In this document: positions 1-8,181 of the stretch, piece after piece
How the letters are laid out: each line of letters opens with the position of its first letter
Position numbering within the stretch: position 1 is the first letter of the stretch
DNA from: Nocardioides bruguierae
Lineage (GTDB): Bacteria > Actinomycetota > Actinomycetes > Propionibacteriales > Nocardioidaceae
Assembly: GCF_023656415.1 (NCBI RefSeq)
Contig: NZ_JAMOIL010000013.1
Coordinates: forward strand, 114,736-178,735
DNA: 64,000 nucleotides
Direction of reading: 5' to 3'
Translations under genes and position numbers: made by a program
The notes under the pieces: generated by a model
Databases searched by the model: none
What the model saw: the letters and a program-made list of their open reading frames with translations, nothing else
Told to the model about the DNA's origin: nothing

Positions 1-399
1 TCCCTCGGCCATCGCGCCGACCATCTGCTGCTGACGCAGCAGGTCGCGACCGGCCAGGGCGGGCACGGCCGGGATGACGCGGGCGCTGAGCAGCGGCCGC
101 TCGGGCTCCTCGGCGACGTAGCCGGCGAACAGGCGCAGCGCGGTCATGGCAGCGTCGCGCGGTGGGGAGCCGTCGTCCTGGGCCTCACGGGCCGTGGTGG
201 CCAGCGTGGCGAGCAGGTCGGTGTTGTCGGGGAAGAACGCGTCGACCTTGTCGGGGAAGTGCCGGTAGAAGGTCCGCTCGGTGACGCCGGCGGCGGCCGC
301 GATCTGGGCGACCGTCGTGGCTTCGTACCCCTGCTCGGCGCTCAGGGTCAGGGCGGCGCGCTCGAGGCGTCCGCGCGCTCCCGGCTCCCAGCGACCCAT
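1..399 (-). CDS. TetR family transcriptional regulator (3' end off window)
   Basis: The visible 133 codons run from ATG at 399 to the window edge, so the C-terminus is missing. Residues about 10-55 form a TetR DNA-binding domain: helix, then ATTVAQIAAAAGVTERTFYRHFPDK, whose second half is the classic recognition helix with YRHF. It is transcribed away from the epimerase gene at 498. The 98-bp gap holds two palindromes with the same half-sites, so it very likely represses itself and the epimerase. The inducer is unknown because most of the ligand domain is outside the window. Confidence 0.9.
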   Translation of the reverse strand, partial: MGRWEPGARGRLERAALTLSAEQGYEATTVAQIAAAAGVTERTFYRHFPDKVDAFFPDNTDLLATLATTAREAQDDGSPPRDAAMTALRLFAGYVAEEPERPLLSARVIPAVPALAGRDLLRQQQMVGAMAEG

Positions 400-427
400 G
401 CACTCATCCTAGGCGCGGGGGGTGGTG

Positions 428-444
428 ATGTCAGTTTCTGACAT
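428..444. promoter_or_regulatory. palindromic operator 1 of TetR/epimerase pair
   Basis: Perfect inverted repeat ATGTCAG-TTT-CTGACAT in the divergent intergenic region. It shares the core ATGTCA-N5-TGACAT with the site at 458-484. A TetR dimer site is inferred from the neighbouring regulator. Confidence 0.7.
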
Positions 445-457
445 GGCGCGCTATGGT

Positions 458-484
458 CGGTGATGTCAGACCATGACATCACCG
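458..484. promoter_or_regulatory. palindromic operator 2 of TetR/epimerase pair
   Basis: Perfect inverted repeat with 11-bp arms (CGGTGATGTCA and its complement) around a 5-nt spacer. It ends 13 nt before the epimerase start, so binding here would block initiation. The core equals that of the site at 428-444, with centres 35 bp apart. Confidence 0.75.
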
Positions 485-497
485 AGAGGAACTCATC

Positions 498-1397
498 ATG
501 CGCGTCTTCGTCACCGGGGCCTCCGGCTGGATCGCCTCCGCCGTCGTCCCCCAGCTCGTGGCCCGCGGGCACGAGGTCACCGGCCTCGCTCGCTCCGAGG
601 CCTCCGCCGCGGTCGTGGAGAAGCGGGGAGGCACCGCCCTGCGCGGCGACCTCGCCGATCACGCTCTGCTGGCTCGCGCCGCGGCCGAGCACGACGCCGT
701 CGTCCACCTCGCCTTCGACCACTCCGACATGAACGACATCAACGGCGCCGCCGAGCGGGAGGCTGTCGCGATGGCCGCCCTCACGGCCGCGCTCGAGGGG
801 AGCGGGACGCCGGTGGTCGCCGCGTCCGGCACGCCCTTCGGCACCGGCCGCGACACCACCGAGGAGGACGCCCTGCCGACCGAGGGCCCGACCGGGGCCC
901 GCGGGCGCAACGAGGTCAGCCTCTTCGCCACCGCGCAGCGGGGCGTGCGGCCCGCCGTCGTCCGGCTGCCCCGCTCGGTGCACGGCGACGGTGACCGGCA
1001 CGGGTTCGTGCCGGCGCTGGTCGGCATCTTCCGCGAGGCGGGCCGCGCGATGTACGTCGGCGAGGGCAGCAACCGCTGGTGCGCGGTGCACGTCGAGGAC
1101 GCCGGCCGGGTGTTCGTGGCCGCGGTCGAGGGCCTCGCGGCGGGGTCGGTGCCCCCGGCGTCCGTCCTGCACGCGGTCGGCGAGACCGGGGTGCCGGTCA
1201 AGGTGCTCGCCGAGGCGCTGGGTTCCCGGCTGGGGCTGGAGGCCGTCTCGGTCGGACCCGAGCCGCTGGGCTTCTTCGGGAGGCTCCAGCTGGTCGACCA
1301 CGGCACCACGGCCGAGCGCACCCGCGCGCAGCTGGGCTGGGAGCCGACCGGTCCGACGCTGCTCGAGGACGTCGCCGCGGGGGTCTACGACGCCTGA
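498..1397 (+). CDS. SDR family NAD-dependent epimerase/dehydratase-like oxidoreductase
   Basis: This 299-residue protein starts with a Rossmann nucleotide-binding motif, VTGASGWIAS at residues 5-14 (usual form GASGFIG), followed by the acidic/Arg cofactor region around residue 32. It belongs to the extended/atypical SDR group of NAD(P)-binding epimerase-like proteins. The typical YxxxK pair is not evident: the matching region reads NEVSLFATAQRG, so catalysis may differ from classical epimerases or it may act as a reductase. GAGAGGA at 484-490 is a good ribosome-binding site 7 nt before ATG. It is controlled by the divergent TetR operators. The substrate is unknown. Confidence 0.85.
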   Translation: MRVFVTGASGWIASAVVPQLVARGHEVTGLARSEASAAVVEKRGGTALRGDLADHALLARAAAEHDAVVHLAFDHSDMNDINGAAEREAVAMAALTAALEGSGTPVVAASGTPFGTGRDTTEEDALPTEGPTGARGRNEVSLFATAQRGVRPAVVRLPRSVHGDGDRHGFVPALVGIFREAGRAMYVGEGSNRWCAVHVEDAGRVFVAAVEGLAAGSVPPASVLHAVGETGVPVKVLAEALGSRLGLEAVSVGPEPLGFFGRLQLVDHGTTAERTRAQLGWEPTGPTLLEDVAAGVYDA

Positions 1398-1400
1398 GGG

Positions 1401-1673
1401 CTACCGGCCGCGGGCCGCGAGCACGAGGCGTGGGCGCGTGACGAACCAGTAGAACGCGACGCCGATCAGGCCCAGGACCAGCATGAGCGCGATCGACATG
1501 CCCTTGGCCTGGCCGGTCGCCGCCCAGAGTGCGGACGGGCGGCCGGCGGCGTCGACGAGCGAGAGCACCCACAGTGCGAGGGGGAGGATCACCAGCACCG
1601 CCACGACGACGAGGAGTGCCACCTCCACGCCGTGCGGGAGGAGCGGGTTCAGTTCGGAGGCCAGGGCGTGCAC
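1401..1673 (-). CDS. small two-TM membrane protein (DUF2516/PLDc_N-like)
   Basis: This 90-residue protein has two hydrophobic segments (about residues 15-38 and 57-78) separated by a short loop with VDAAGRPSALWAATGQAKG. That layout resembles small actinobacterial DUF2516/PLDc_N-type proteins. A GGGAGGA ribosome-binding site lies 8 nt before the GTG at 1673, which decides the start. No function can be assigned. It ends 3 nt from the end of the convergent epimerase gene. Confidence 0.7.
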   Translation of the reverse strand: MHALASELNPLLPHGVEVALLVVVAVLVILPLALWVLSLVDAAGRPSALWAATGQAKGMSIALMLVLGLIGVAFYWFVTRPRLVLAARGR

Positions 1674-1788
1674 GGTGCTGATCCTCCCGCGCGTGGGGCT
1701 GCGACGGCGGCACGTGGCGGCGACTGGTCGGTCACAGCCCTCCCCGCGGGCGGGGCCGCGCCCCGGGCGCCTTGCTAGCGTCGCGGAG

Positions 1789-2622
1789 GTGTCGAGCGCC
1801 GCCAGCAGCCCCAGCCGGATCACCCTCCTCGCCGACGACGGCGCCGAGCTCCGGGTCGCCGACCACGGAGCCGTCGGGGCACGCACCGTGGTGCTGCTGC
1901 CGGGCTTCCGCGCGCCGGCGTCCTCGTGGCGGTTCCAGGTGCCCGCCCTGGTCGACGCGGGGTTCCGCGTCCTGGCCGTGGACCTGCGGGGGCACGGGGA
2001 CGCGTCGCCGAACCCGCCCGGCACCACGATGACGCGACGCGCGGCCGACGTGGAGACCGTGCTCGAGGCCTACGGGCTGGAGGAGGTCGACCTGGTCGGC
2101 GGGTCGATGGGCGGCAACACGATCTGGGCCTACCTGGACGCGCACGGTGCGGGCCGGGTGCGGCGCGTGGTGACCGTGGACCAGCCGCCGCGGATGCTCA
2201 ACGGCCCCGACTGGGCCCACGGCTACTACGGCTACGACGAGAGCAACCGGGACACCTTCTTCGCGGGTGAGGTGCCCCCGACCGGGCACGGCACCCCGCT
2301 GTGGCGCCGTCCGCGGCGGGTGGCTCGGATGCTGCGCGCGATGGGTCGTACCCCGGGCGGCGGCTCGGGCCTCGGACGCGGTGACCTGGACGTCCTGGGC
2401 GACCACGCGCGCGCCGACTGGCGCCCCGTCATCGCCCGGGACCTGGTGCCGGCGCTGTTCCTGGCCGGCGCCGAGAGCGAGCTGTGGCCGAGCAGCCACG
2501 CCGCCGCCTCGGCCGCGCTCGCGGCCGGTGCCCGCGCGGCCGTCGTCGACGGTGCCGGGCACGCCACGAACATGGAGCAGCCGCGCGCCGTCAACCGCGC
2601 GCTGCTGGACTGGCTGGGCTGA
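1789..2622 (+). CDS. alpha/beta hydrolase
   Basis: This 277-residue alpha/beta-hydrolase-fold protein has the oxyanion-loop region LLPGFRAP near residue 37, the DLRGHG motif at 65-70, the nucleophile elbow GGSMGG with Ser106, and a C-terminal GAGHATNMEQP carrying the catalytic His. These are typical of esterases, haloalkane dehalogenase relatives and epoxide hydrolase relatives; the substrate cannot be told. The start is GTG at 1789, because TAGCGT (1776-1781) sits 7 nt upstream as a leaderless -10 element and the reading frame further upstream lacks conserved sequence. Confidence 0.85.
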   Translation: MSSAASSPSRITLLADDGAELRVADHGAVGARTVVLLPGFRAPASSWRFQVPALVDAGFRVLAVDLRGHGDASPNPPGTTMTRRAADVETVLEAYGLEEVDLVGGSMGGNTIWAYLDAHGAGRVRRVVTVDQPPRMLNGPDWAHGYYGYDESNRDTFFAGEVPPTGHGTPLWRRPRRVARMLRAMGRTPGGGSGLGRGDLDVLGDHARADWRPVIARDLVPALFLAGAESELWPSSHAAASAALAAGARAAVVDGAGHATNMEQPRAVNRALLDWLG

Positions 2623-2691
2623 GCCGGGCGCCCACGGCCCACGGACCGTGCAGGTGGTGGGGCCGTCGGTGCCGGCTGGCAGGGTGGAGGC

Positions 2692-3573
2692 ATGACGCTC
2701 CCCACCCGCACGCTCGGCCCCTTCACCGTCTCCGCGATCGGCCTCGGCGCCATGCCGCTGTCCATGGGCGCGAACGTCCGCCCCGACAAGGAGCAGGCGA
2801 TCGCCACGGTGCACGCGGCGCTGGACGCCGGCGTCACCTTCATCGACACCGCCGACTGCTACGCCCCGTCGTGGGACACGATGGGCCACAACGAGGCGCT
2901 CGTCGCCGAGGCGCTGGCCGCGTACGGCGACACCAGCCACGTCACCGTCGCCACGAAGGGCGGCATCACCCGCGCCGACGGCGAGGTGTGGGGTCGTGAC
3001 GGCTCCCCCGAGCACCTGCGCGCGGCGGTCGAGGCGTCCCTGCGCAACCTGCGCACCGACGTCATCGACCTCTACCAGTGGCACCGTCCAGACCGCTGGC
3101 GCGTGTACGGCGAGGTCGTCGAGACCTTCAAGGCCCTGCAGGACGAGGGCAAGATCAAGGCCGTCGGCATCTCCAACGCCAACATCGAGGAGATCGACGT
3201 CGCCCTCGAGGTGCTCGGCGAGGGCGGCCTGGCCAGCGTGCAGAACCAGTTCGCGCCGAACTTCCGCTCCTCGCGCGAGGAGATGGAGCACTGCGGCGAG
3301 CACGGCGTCGCCTTCCTGCCGTGGAGCCCGCTCGGCGGCACCGGCCAGGGCAGCAAGGACGTCGGCCTGAGCTACCCGGTCTTCCACGAGATCGGCGCCG
3401 AGCGCGGCGTCAGCCCGCAGCAGGTCGTCCTCGCCTGGGAGCTCTCGCTGGGCGACCACGTCATCCCGATCCCCGGCGCCTCCCGGCCGGCCTCCATCAG
3501 CGACTCCGCGCAGGCGGCGGGCCTGCCGCTGAGCACCGACGAGATCGCCCGCATCGAGGGCCAGTTCAGCTGA
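2692..3573 (+). CDS. aldo/keto reductase
   Basis: This 293-residue (beta/alpha)8 NADPH-dependent reductase has the full AKR catalytic tetrad: Asp52 and Tyr57 in IDTADCY, Lys89 in VATKGG and His131 in LYQWHRPD. It is related to the YajO/AKR11-13 type with a QNQFAPNF strand. GGAGG lies directly before the ATG and CAGGGT (2680-2685) is 6 nt upstream. It is probably monocistronic. The convergent neighbour starts 27 nt downstream. Confidence 0.92.
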   Translation: MTLPTRTLGPFTVSAIGLGAMPLSMGANVRPDKEQAIATVHAALDAGVTFIDTADCYAPSWDTMGHNEALVAEALAAYGDTSHVTVATKGGITRADGEVWGRDGSPEHLRAAVEASLRNLRTDVIDLYQWHRPDRWRVYGEVVETFKALQDEGKIKAVGISNANIEEIDVALEVLGEGGLASVQNQFAPNFRSSREEMEHCGEHGVAFLPWSPLGGTGQGSKDVGLSYPVFHEIGAERGVSPQQVVLAWELSLGDHVIPIPGASRPASISDSAQAAGLPLSTDEIARIEGQFS

Positions 3574-3599
3574 GAGGGCCTGTCAGCTGAGCGGACCCG

Positions 3600-4295
3600 T
3601 CAGCCGAGCGGTACCACGGGCCCCAGCGGGGTGGGCTCGACGCTCGTCGTCGGGCCCGACCGCAGGGCGCGGACGCCGGCCTGGTCGGCGTCGACGCGGC
3701 GCACCGGGGCCTCGTCGACCAGCAGCGGCCACCGGTGCGGGGCCCGGCCGACGTAGGTGAGGGTGTCGGTGACCGGGCGTCCCTCCACGCACACGCGGCC
3801 GGCCTCGAGCCGCACCAGGTCGTAGGCCCGCGCCGCGCGGCCCTCGACGACGTCCAGCACCGCCAGCTCGGCCGGGTCGACGAGCATCAGCGCGGCCTCC
3901 TCGGTGTGCCCGGGCGCCTCGACGAGCGTCACGGGCACGTCCCCGCGGTGGGTCAGGCCGTCGCACCACACGCTGGCCAGGCCCTCCAGCGTGCAGGCGA
4001 GGTGCACGGCGGGCAGCGGGGTCGCGTTGCGCAACACCTTGCCCGGGCACGCGTTGGAGCCGTAGCCCACCAGAGGTACCCGCTCCTCCAGCGGGCTCGC
4101 CCCGGCCGCGGTGAGCCAGGTGGCGAGGTCGGGGCGATCGGGGCGGTCGACGACCCAGTCGGTACCGGTGCGCTCCAGCGGCCACAGCAGGCCGCCGTCG
4201 TCCACCACGAAGGAGCCTGCCGGCCGCTCGCCCGGGTACGGATCGGGGGCGAAGGCCGAGGCGTGCTCGCCGGGCCGCACCGGGCGCGGGCTCAC
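3600..4295 (-). CDS. gamma-glutamylcyclotransferase-fold (AIG2-like) protein
   Basis: This 231-residue protein contains LVGYGSNACPGKVL near residue 75. The YGSN motif is the substrate-binding loop of the GGCT/AIG2-like superfamily. The rest (a VEAPGHTEEAALMLVDPAEL strand-helix region) is in keeping with that fold, but the exact activity is not known. It starts at GTG 4295, overlapping the stop of the upstream membrane-protein gene by 4 nt (GTGA), so the two are translationally coupled. Confidence 0.7.
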   Translation of the reverse strand: MSPRPVRPGEHASAFAPDPYPGERPAGSFVVDDGGLLWPLERTGTDWVVDRPDRPDLATWLTAAGASPLEERVPLVGYGSNACPGKVLRNATPLPAVHLACTLEGLASVWCDGLTHRGDVPVTLVEAPGHTEEAALMLVDPAELAVLDVVEGRAARAYDLVRLEAGRVCVEGRPVTDTLTYVGRAPHRWPLLVDEAPVRRVDADQAGVRALRSGPTTSVEPTPLGPVVPLG

Positions 4296-4807
4296 CGTGC
4301 CGGGGAGGCGCAGGCGATCTCGCCGCGCAGCCGAGCGCGCAGGGCCCACACGAGCAGGCCGACGGCCAGCACCTGGAGGACCGGCTGCACCGGCTCGAAC
4401 CAGGTGATCGCACCGGCCGAGCCCAGCGCCAGCAGGACGAGCTTGTTGCAGACCGGGCAGCCGACGGCGAAGTAGGTGAGCAGCCCACCGACCCAGCCGC
4501 GGCGGGTGCCGGGGCCGGCGTCCTCACCGTCGTCCGTGATGACCGTGAGCGGCGAGCGGACGTAGGTCGCGGCGAGCAGGCCGCCGAGCACGCTGGAGAC
4601 CAGCAGGGCCGGCCACGCCCACGCCGTCGGCGGGATCTCGCGGCCGAAGACGGGGTTGGGGATCAGGTCCGTCGGCAGGCCGACGACCAGGATCGCCGCG
4701 ACGGCGGTCAGCAGGGCCACGCCCCAGCGGCGGGCGGGCCACCGGCGCAGGGCGCTCCACGCTGCCTGCTCGGGGACCTGCGGTCGGTCGGGTGCGGTGG
4801 TGCTCAT
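4292..4807 (-). CDS. conserved membrane protein with CPVC motif
   Basis: This 171-residue protein has four predicted hydrophobic segments (about residues 27-45, 62-82, 108-130, 138-158). A CPVC motif at the start of the third segment (YFAVGCPVCNKLVLLALG) looks like a membrane-embedded thiol pair, which suggests a redox or metal role but does not prove one. No family name is claimed. It is the first gene of a two-gene unit with the GGCT-fold protein. ATG 4807 is the first start after a promoter-sized gap. Confidence 0.7.
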   Translation of the reverse strand: MSTTAPDRPQVPEQAAWSALRRWPARRWGVALLTAVAAILVVGLPTDLIPNPVFGREIPPTAWAWPALLVSSVLGGLLAATYVRSPLTVITDDGEDAGPGTRRGWVGGLLTYFAVGCPVCNKLVLLALGSAGAITWFEPVQPVLQVLAVGLLVWALRARLRGEIACASPAR

Positions 4808-4875
4808 GCGTCGGCTCCGTCGGTGGGTCGGCATATCCCCCATGGGGGTCTTCGTCACCGTAGCGGACGGGTGGT

Positions 4876-4970
4876 GGTCTCGACGTGCGCTCCTCGCCGG
4901 TGCTCGTCGCAGCTCGACCACCGAGGCGGGGCTGATCCCGGTGGTCTCGAGACTTCGTCCTTCCTCGACC
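4876..4970. repeat. intergenic palindromic repeats, two copies
   Basis: Positions 4876-4922 read GGTCTCGACG...CTCGACCACC, matching the repeats at 15128-15170 and 54509-54551. Positions 4941-4970 carry, on the minus strand, GGTCGAGGAAGGACGA followed by CTCGAGACCAC, matching the elements at 18743 and 27936. The rest of 4808-5022 holds no gene that I can support. Confidence 0.7.
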
Positions 4971-5022
4971 TCCGGGAGCAGCCCGGGACTCGCTCCCCTC
5001 GACCTCCGGGGGAGCAGGAGGC

Positions 5023-5454
5023 TCAGCGCTCGACGGTGTGCGCGACGTAGACGTCGCAGGGGGCCTTGTGCATGACGTCGGTGGCGATGGAGCCGAAGAC
5101 GCGGCTGGGGCCCTGGACGCGCTTGTTGCCGATGACGATCAGCTCGGCGTCGACCTCGTGGGCACGCTGCACGAGCGCCTCGCCCGGCTTGCCCTCGACG
5201 GCGCTGGGCTCGGCGACGAGCGCCGGCAGGTCGCGCTTGAGGTTGTAGATGACGTGGACGGCGTGCTCGGCGGCCAGGTCCTCGGTGGACCGGTCGAACT
5301 TCTCCGGGCCTTCCTCGACGACCTCGGTCTTGAACTTCTCGTAGGCGGAGACCACGTGCAGCGTGGCCCCGGTGGCGACGGCGAGCTCAGCGGCCTTGCG
5401 GGCGGCGGTCTCGGCGGTGGCGCTGGCGTCCACGCCGACGACGATGTTCTTCAT
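5023..5454 (-). CDS. universal stress protein (UspA family)
   Basis: This single-domain, 143-residue Usp starts with the strand IVVGVDASATAETA. The C-terminal nucleotide loop is VIGNKRVQGPSRVFGSIATDVMHKAPCDVYV, close to the ATP-binding G-x2-G-x9-G-S/T pattern. An AGGAGG ribosome-binding site lies about 8 nt before ATG. The second Usp (5577-5993) lies immediately upstream in the same orientation with an almost identical C-terminal loop, so they are paralogues. Confidence 0.93.
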   Translation of the reverse strand: MKNIVVGVDASATAETAARKAAELAVATGATLHVVSAYEKFKTEVVEEGPEKFDRSTEDLAAEHAVHVIYNLKRDLPALVAEPSAVEGKPGEALVQRAHEVDAELIVIGNKRVQGPSRVFGSIATDVMHKAPCDVYVAHTVER

Positions 5455-5576
5455 CTGCTTCCCTCCTGGTCCCGGGACTTCGCCGGGGTCGTGCGGTGCC
5501 GAGCCGCTGCTCGACGACCGTGCTGTGTTGCTGACAAGTGTTCCACCTCACATCGGTGGCACGTGCTGCGGGTCGC

Positions 5577-5993
5577 TCACTTCCCGTGGGTGTGCACGAC
5601 GTAGACGTCGCAGGGGGCCTTCGCCATCACCGACGTGGCCACGCTGCCGAAGACCCGGGCGACGCCCTGGACCCGCTTGTTGCCGATGACGATCAGCCCG
5701 GCGCTCAGCTCGGCGGCCCGCTGCACGAGCGCGTCGCCCGGCTTGCCGTCGACCGGCGAGGCGCTGACCCGCAGGCCGGGGGTGGCGGCGCGCAGGGACG
5801 CGGCCAGGCGCCCCGCGACGGACGTGGCGTCGTCCTCGGTCGCGAAGTGCGCCGCCTCGCCGGCCTCCACCGCGTCGTAGGCGGAGACGATCTCCAGGCG
5901 CGAGTCGTGGGCCACGGCGATCTGCGCGGCCCGGCGCGCGGCCGCGGCGGCGGTCTCGCTGCCGTCCACGCCGACCACGACGACGTCGTACAT
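5577..5993 (-). CDS. universal stress protein (UspA family)
   Basis: This 138-residue Usp begins MYDVVVVGVDGSETAAAAAR and ends with VIGNKRVQGVARVFGSVATSVMAKAPCDVYVVH, the nucleotide loop shared with its neighbour at 5023. The start is ATG 5993, supported by GGAGGG 8 nt upstream; longer in-frame extensions have no conserved sequence. Two sites resembling DosR/DevR boxes lie 41-94 nt upstream, which would fit hypoxia or dormancy control as for mycobacterial Usp genes. Confidence 0.92.
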   Translation of the reverse strand: MYDVVVVGVDGSETAAAAARRAAQIAVAHDSRLEIVSAYDAVEAGEAAHFATEDDATSVAGRLAASLRAATPGLRVSASPVDGKPGDALVQRAAELSAGLIVIGNKRVQGVARVFGSVATSVMAKAPCDVYVVHTHGK

Positions 5994-6033
5994 GCCTGGT
6001 GCCCTCCGCTCGCCGGCCGGACGAGGTGGCCGA

Positions 6034-6087
6034 CCGAGTCCATGGTCCCACGAGCGGGGGCGGTGGCTGAGGGTCATCGGTCCCGAC
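6034..6087 (-). promoter_or_regulatory. possible DosR/DevR-type sites upstream of Usp gene
   Basis: On the minus strand two GGGAC-containing motifs occur: GGGACCATGGACTCGG (6034-6049) and GTCGGGACCGATGACCC (6071-6087). Both approximate the mycobacterial DosR pattern GGGAC-N4-GnCC. They lie at a plausible activator distance from the start at 5993. No DosR gene is visible in the window. Confidence 0.4.
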
Positions 6088-6165
6088 ACGGCTGCCGATC
6101 CTGAGGGGGAATTGACTGCTCGGAGGCTGTTGGCACGTGCCATCCGCGCGGCTACGTTCAGCCTC

Positions 6166-7233
6166 ATGGCAACTGAGATCACACCGCTGAAGCTGGGTGT
6201 CGTCGGTTACTCCGTCGGCGGGCGCTTCTTCCACGCCCCCTTCGTCGAGGCCGCCGAGGGCGTCGAGCTCGCGGGCGTCGTCACCCGCTCCGAGGCCCGC
6301 CGCAAGGAGCTGGCCGAGGACTACCCCGGCGTCCCCGTCTTCGACTCCCTCACCGACATGCTCGCCGCGGGCGTCGTCGAGGCCGTCACGATCACCACCC
6401 CGCCGGCCACGCACCGCGAGCTCGCGCTCGAGGCGATCGCCGCCGGCGTCCACGTGCTCATGGACAAGCCGTTCATGCCCACCGCCGAGGTGGCGCGCGA
6501 GGTGGCGCAGGCAGCGCAGGACGCCGGCGTGGTGCTCGCCCCGTTCCACAACCGCCGCACCGACGCCGACGTCCGCACCCTGGCCGGCGTGATGGAGGCC
6601 GGACGCCTCGGCCCGATCTGGCGCGTCCACTCCCGCTTCGACCTCGACGAGGCGCACGGCGTGGAGGGCGGCGAGAACGGCGGCCTCCTGCGCGACCTGG
6701 GCAGCCACGTCGTCGACCAGGTCGTCGGCCTGCTCGGCCCGGTCACCCACGTGCTCGGCCACCTCGACCACGCCGACATCCCCGACGTCGGCCGTGGCGG
6801 TGGCCTGACCGACGTGTCCTTCCACCTCACGCTCACCCACGCCTCGGGCGCCATGTCGACGGTGGAGTCGACCAAGACCGTCCACCTGGCCCAGCGCGAG
6901 CTGCTCGCCTACGGCGAGGCCGGCAGCTACCAGTCGCTCTCGCGCGACGTGCAGGCCCAGGACGTCTTCGCAGGCCTGCGGCCCGCCGCCGACCCCGAGG
7001 GCTGGGGGTACGACAGCCCCGAGAACGCCGGCTGGCTGCGCACCGCCGACGGCGAGGAGCGGGTGCCCTCGGCCCAGGGCCGCTACCACGACATGTACAC
7101 CGCGTTCGCGCAGGCCGTGGCCGGCACCGGTGCCCCGGTGGTCACCGTCGAGGAGGCGATCCACGTCCTCGCGATCCTCGACGCGGCCCGGGTCTCGGCG
7201 GCCGAGAAGCGCCTGGTCGCCGTCGAGCAGTAG
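6166..7233 (+). CDS. Gfo/Idh/MocA family oxidoreductase
   Basis: This 355-residue NAD(P)-dependent oxidoreductase has an N-terminal Rossmann domain (LGVVGYSVGGRFFH, where the glycine-rich loop is slightly atypical), the family signature MDKPF near residue 102, and a C-terminal domain with GGLLRDLGSHVVDQ holding the catalytic DxxxH segment. Members act on sugars, inositols or biliverdin-like compounds; the substrate here is unknown. TACGTT (6153-6158) sits 7 nt before ATG, indicating a leaderless transcript. Confidence 0.9.
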   Translation: MATEITPLKLGVVGYSVGGRFFHAPFVEAAEGVELAGVVTRSEARRKELAEDYPGVPVFDSLTDMLAAGVVEAVTITTPPATHRELALEAIAAGVHVLMDKPFMPTAEVAREVAQAAQDAGVVLAPFHNRRTDADVRTLAGVMEAGRLGPIWRVHSRFDLDEAHGVEGGENGGLLRDLGSHVVDQVVGLLGPVTHVLGHLDHADIPDVGRGGGLTDVSFHLTLTHASGAMSTVESTKTVHLAQRELLAYGEAGSYQSLSRDVQAQDVFAGLRPAADPEGWGYDSPENAGWLRTADGEERVPSAQGRYHDMYTAFAQAVAGTGAPVVTVEEAIHVLAILDAARVSAAEKRLVAVEQ

Positions 7234-7245
7234 GCGAGGAGAGGC

Positions 7246-8121
7246 TCAGCGCCAGCGCGGCAGGACGTCGGCCACGACCCGCTCGAGGTCGGCGTCCTCG
7301 CCCGCGTAGGGCTCGCCGGTGCGCGGCCAGTGGGTGATGAGGTCGGTGAAGCCGAGGGCGGCGGCGCGGCCGGTCATCTCCTCGAACAGGTCGGTGCTGG
7401 AGAGCGCGAACAGCCCGTGGCTGAACCTGGCGGGCGCGTCCATCAGCAGGTACCGCGGGAACGACGCGCGGTCGCGGCCGGCCTTCTCCAGCGCCTCGTC
7501 CAGCGTCGCGGTCATCTCCGCCAGGTGCGCGAACCAGCCGTCGAGGTCGTCGGCCGGGCGGCCCGTCGTCATCCACCCCTCGCCCACCCGGGCGGCGTAG
7601 CGGATCGAGCGCGGCCCGTTGCCGGAGACCACGAACGGGGTGGACGGCGTCGGCGCGGTGCGTGCGTCGACGGTGCTGAACCAGGTGCCCGCCGCGTCCA
7701 CGTGGTCCTCCGAGCGCAGGCGCCGCAGCAGGTCGGTGAACTCCTGGAAGCGGTCGACGCGCTCCTTGGCGCTCATGTCGGGCAGGCCCAGCTTGGCCGA
7801 GTCGAGGTCGCCCCCGACGCCGAGGCCGAGCAGGAAGCGGCCGCCCGAGATCTCGTCGAGCGCCTGGACCTCCCGGTACAGCGGCAGCGGGTGCCGGAAG
7901 TTCGGCGCGGTGACCGCGGTGCCGAGCCCGATCCGGCTGGTCAGCGCCGCGGCGGCCGCCAGGGTGGTGAGCGCGTCGCGCCACGGCGACTCCGGCAGCG
8001 AGCCCCACGTCAGGTGGTCGTAGGTCCAGGCGTGGTCGAGGCCCATCTCCTCCGCCGCGACCCAGCGGGGTCGGGACTCGGCCCAGGACAGGTCGGTCAG
8101 CAGGGTCACTCCGAAGCGCAC
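7246..8121 (-). CDS. LLM class (F420-dependent type) oxidoreductase
   Basis: This 291-residue luciferase-like TIM barrel has the N-terminal strand MRFGVTLLTD, WTYDHLTWG, then the classic IGLGTAV...RHPLPLYREVQALDEISGGRFLLGLGVG region typical of flavin/F420-dependent LLM enzymes. Lack of a second subunit gene argues against a true luciferase. The GTG start has TACCGT (8128-8133) 6 nt upstream. It converges on the MocA-type gene with a 12-nt gap. Confidence 0.88.
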   Translation of the reverse strand: MRFGVTLLTDLSWAESRPRWVAAEEMGLDHAWTYDHLTWGSLPESPWRDALTTLAAAAALTSRIGLGTAVTAPNFRHPLPLYREVQALDEISGGRFLLGLGVGGDLDSAKLGLPDMSAKERVDRFQEFTDLLRRLRSEDHVDAAGTWFSTVDARTAPTPSTPFVVSGNGPRSIRYAARVGEGWMTTGRPADDLDGWFAHLAEMTATLDEALEKAGRDRASFPRYLLMDAPARFSHGLFALSSTDLFEEMTGRAAALGFTDLITHWPRTGEPYAGEDADLERVVADVLPRWR

Positions 8122-8149
8122 GCGGCCACGGTAGTGGCGGCCGCGTGCG

Positions 8150-8181
8150 CCCCGAAGCCGGGACGCCCCGAAGCCGGGACG
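8150..8181. repeat. 16-bp tandem duplication
   Basis: CCCCGAAGCCGGGACG occurs twice head to tail (8150-8165 and 8166-8181). The second copy runs into the left arm of the inverted repeat at 8173-8227. Confidence 0.8.

Noticed and set aside
1732..3459. 575-codon open frame on the minus strand opposite the hydrolase and aldo/keto reductase
   Set aside because: Composition is Val/Gly/Asp/His/Arg-rich without motifs, and both plus-strand genes have intact active sites. It is a high-GC antisense shadow.
7246..8121. bacterial luciferase subunit
   Set aside because: No partner subunit or fatty-acid reductase genes; the sequence fits generic LLM F420-type enzymes.
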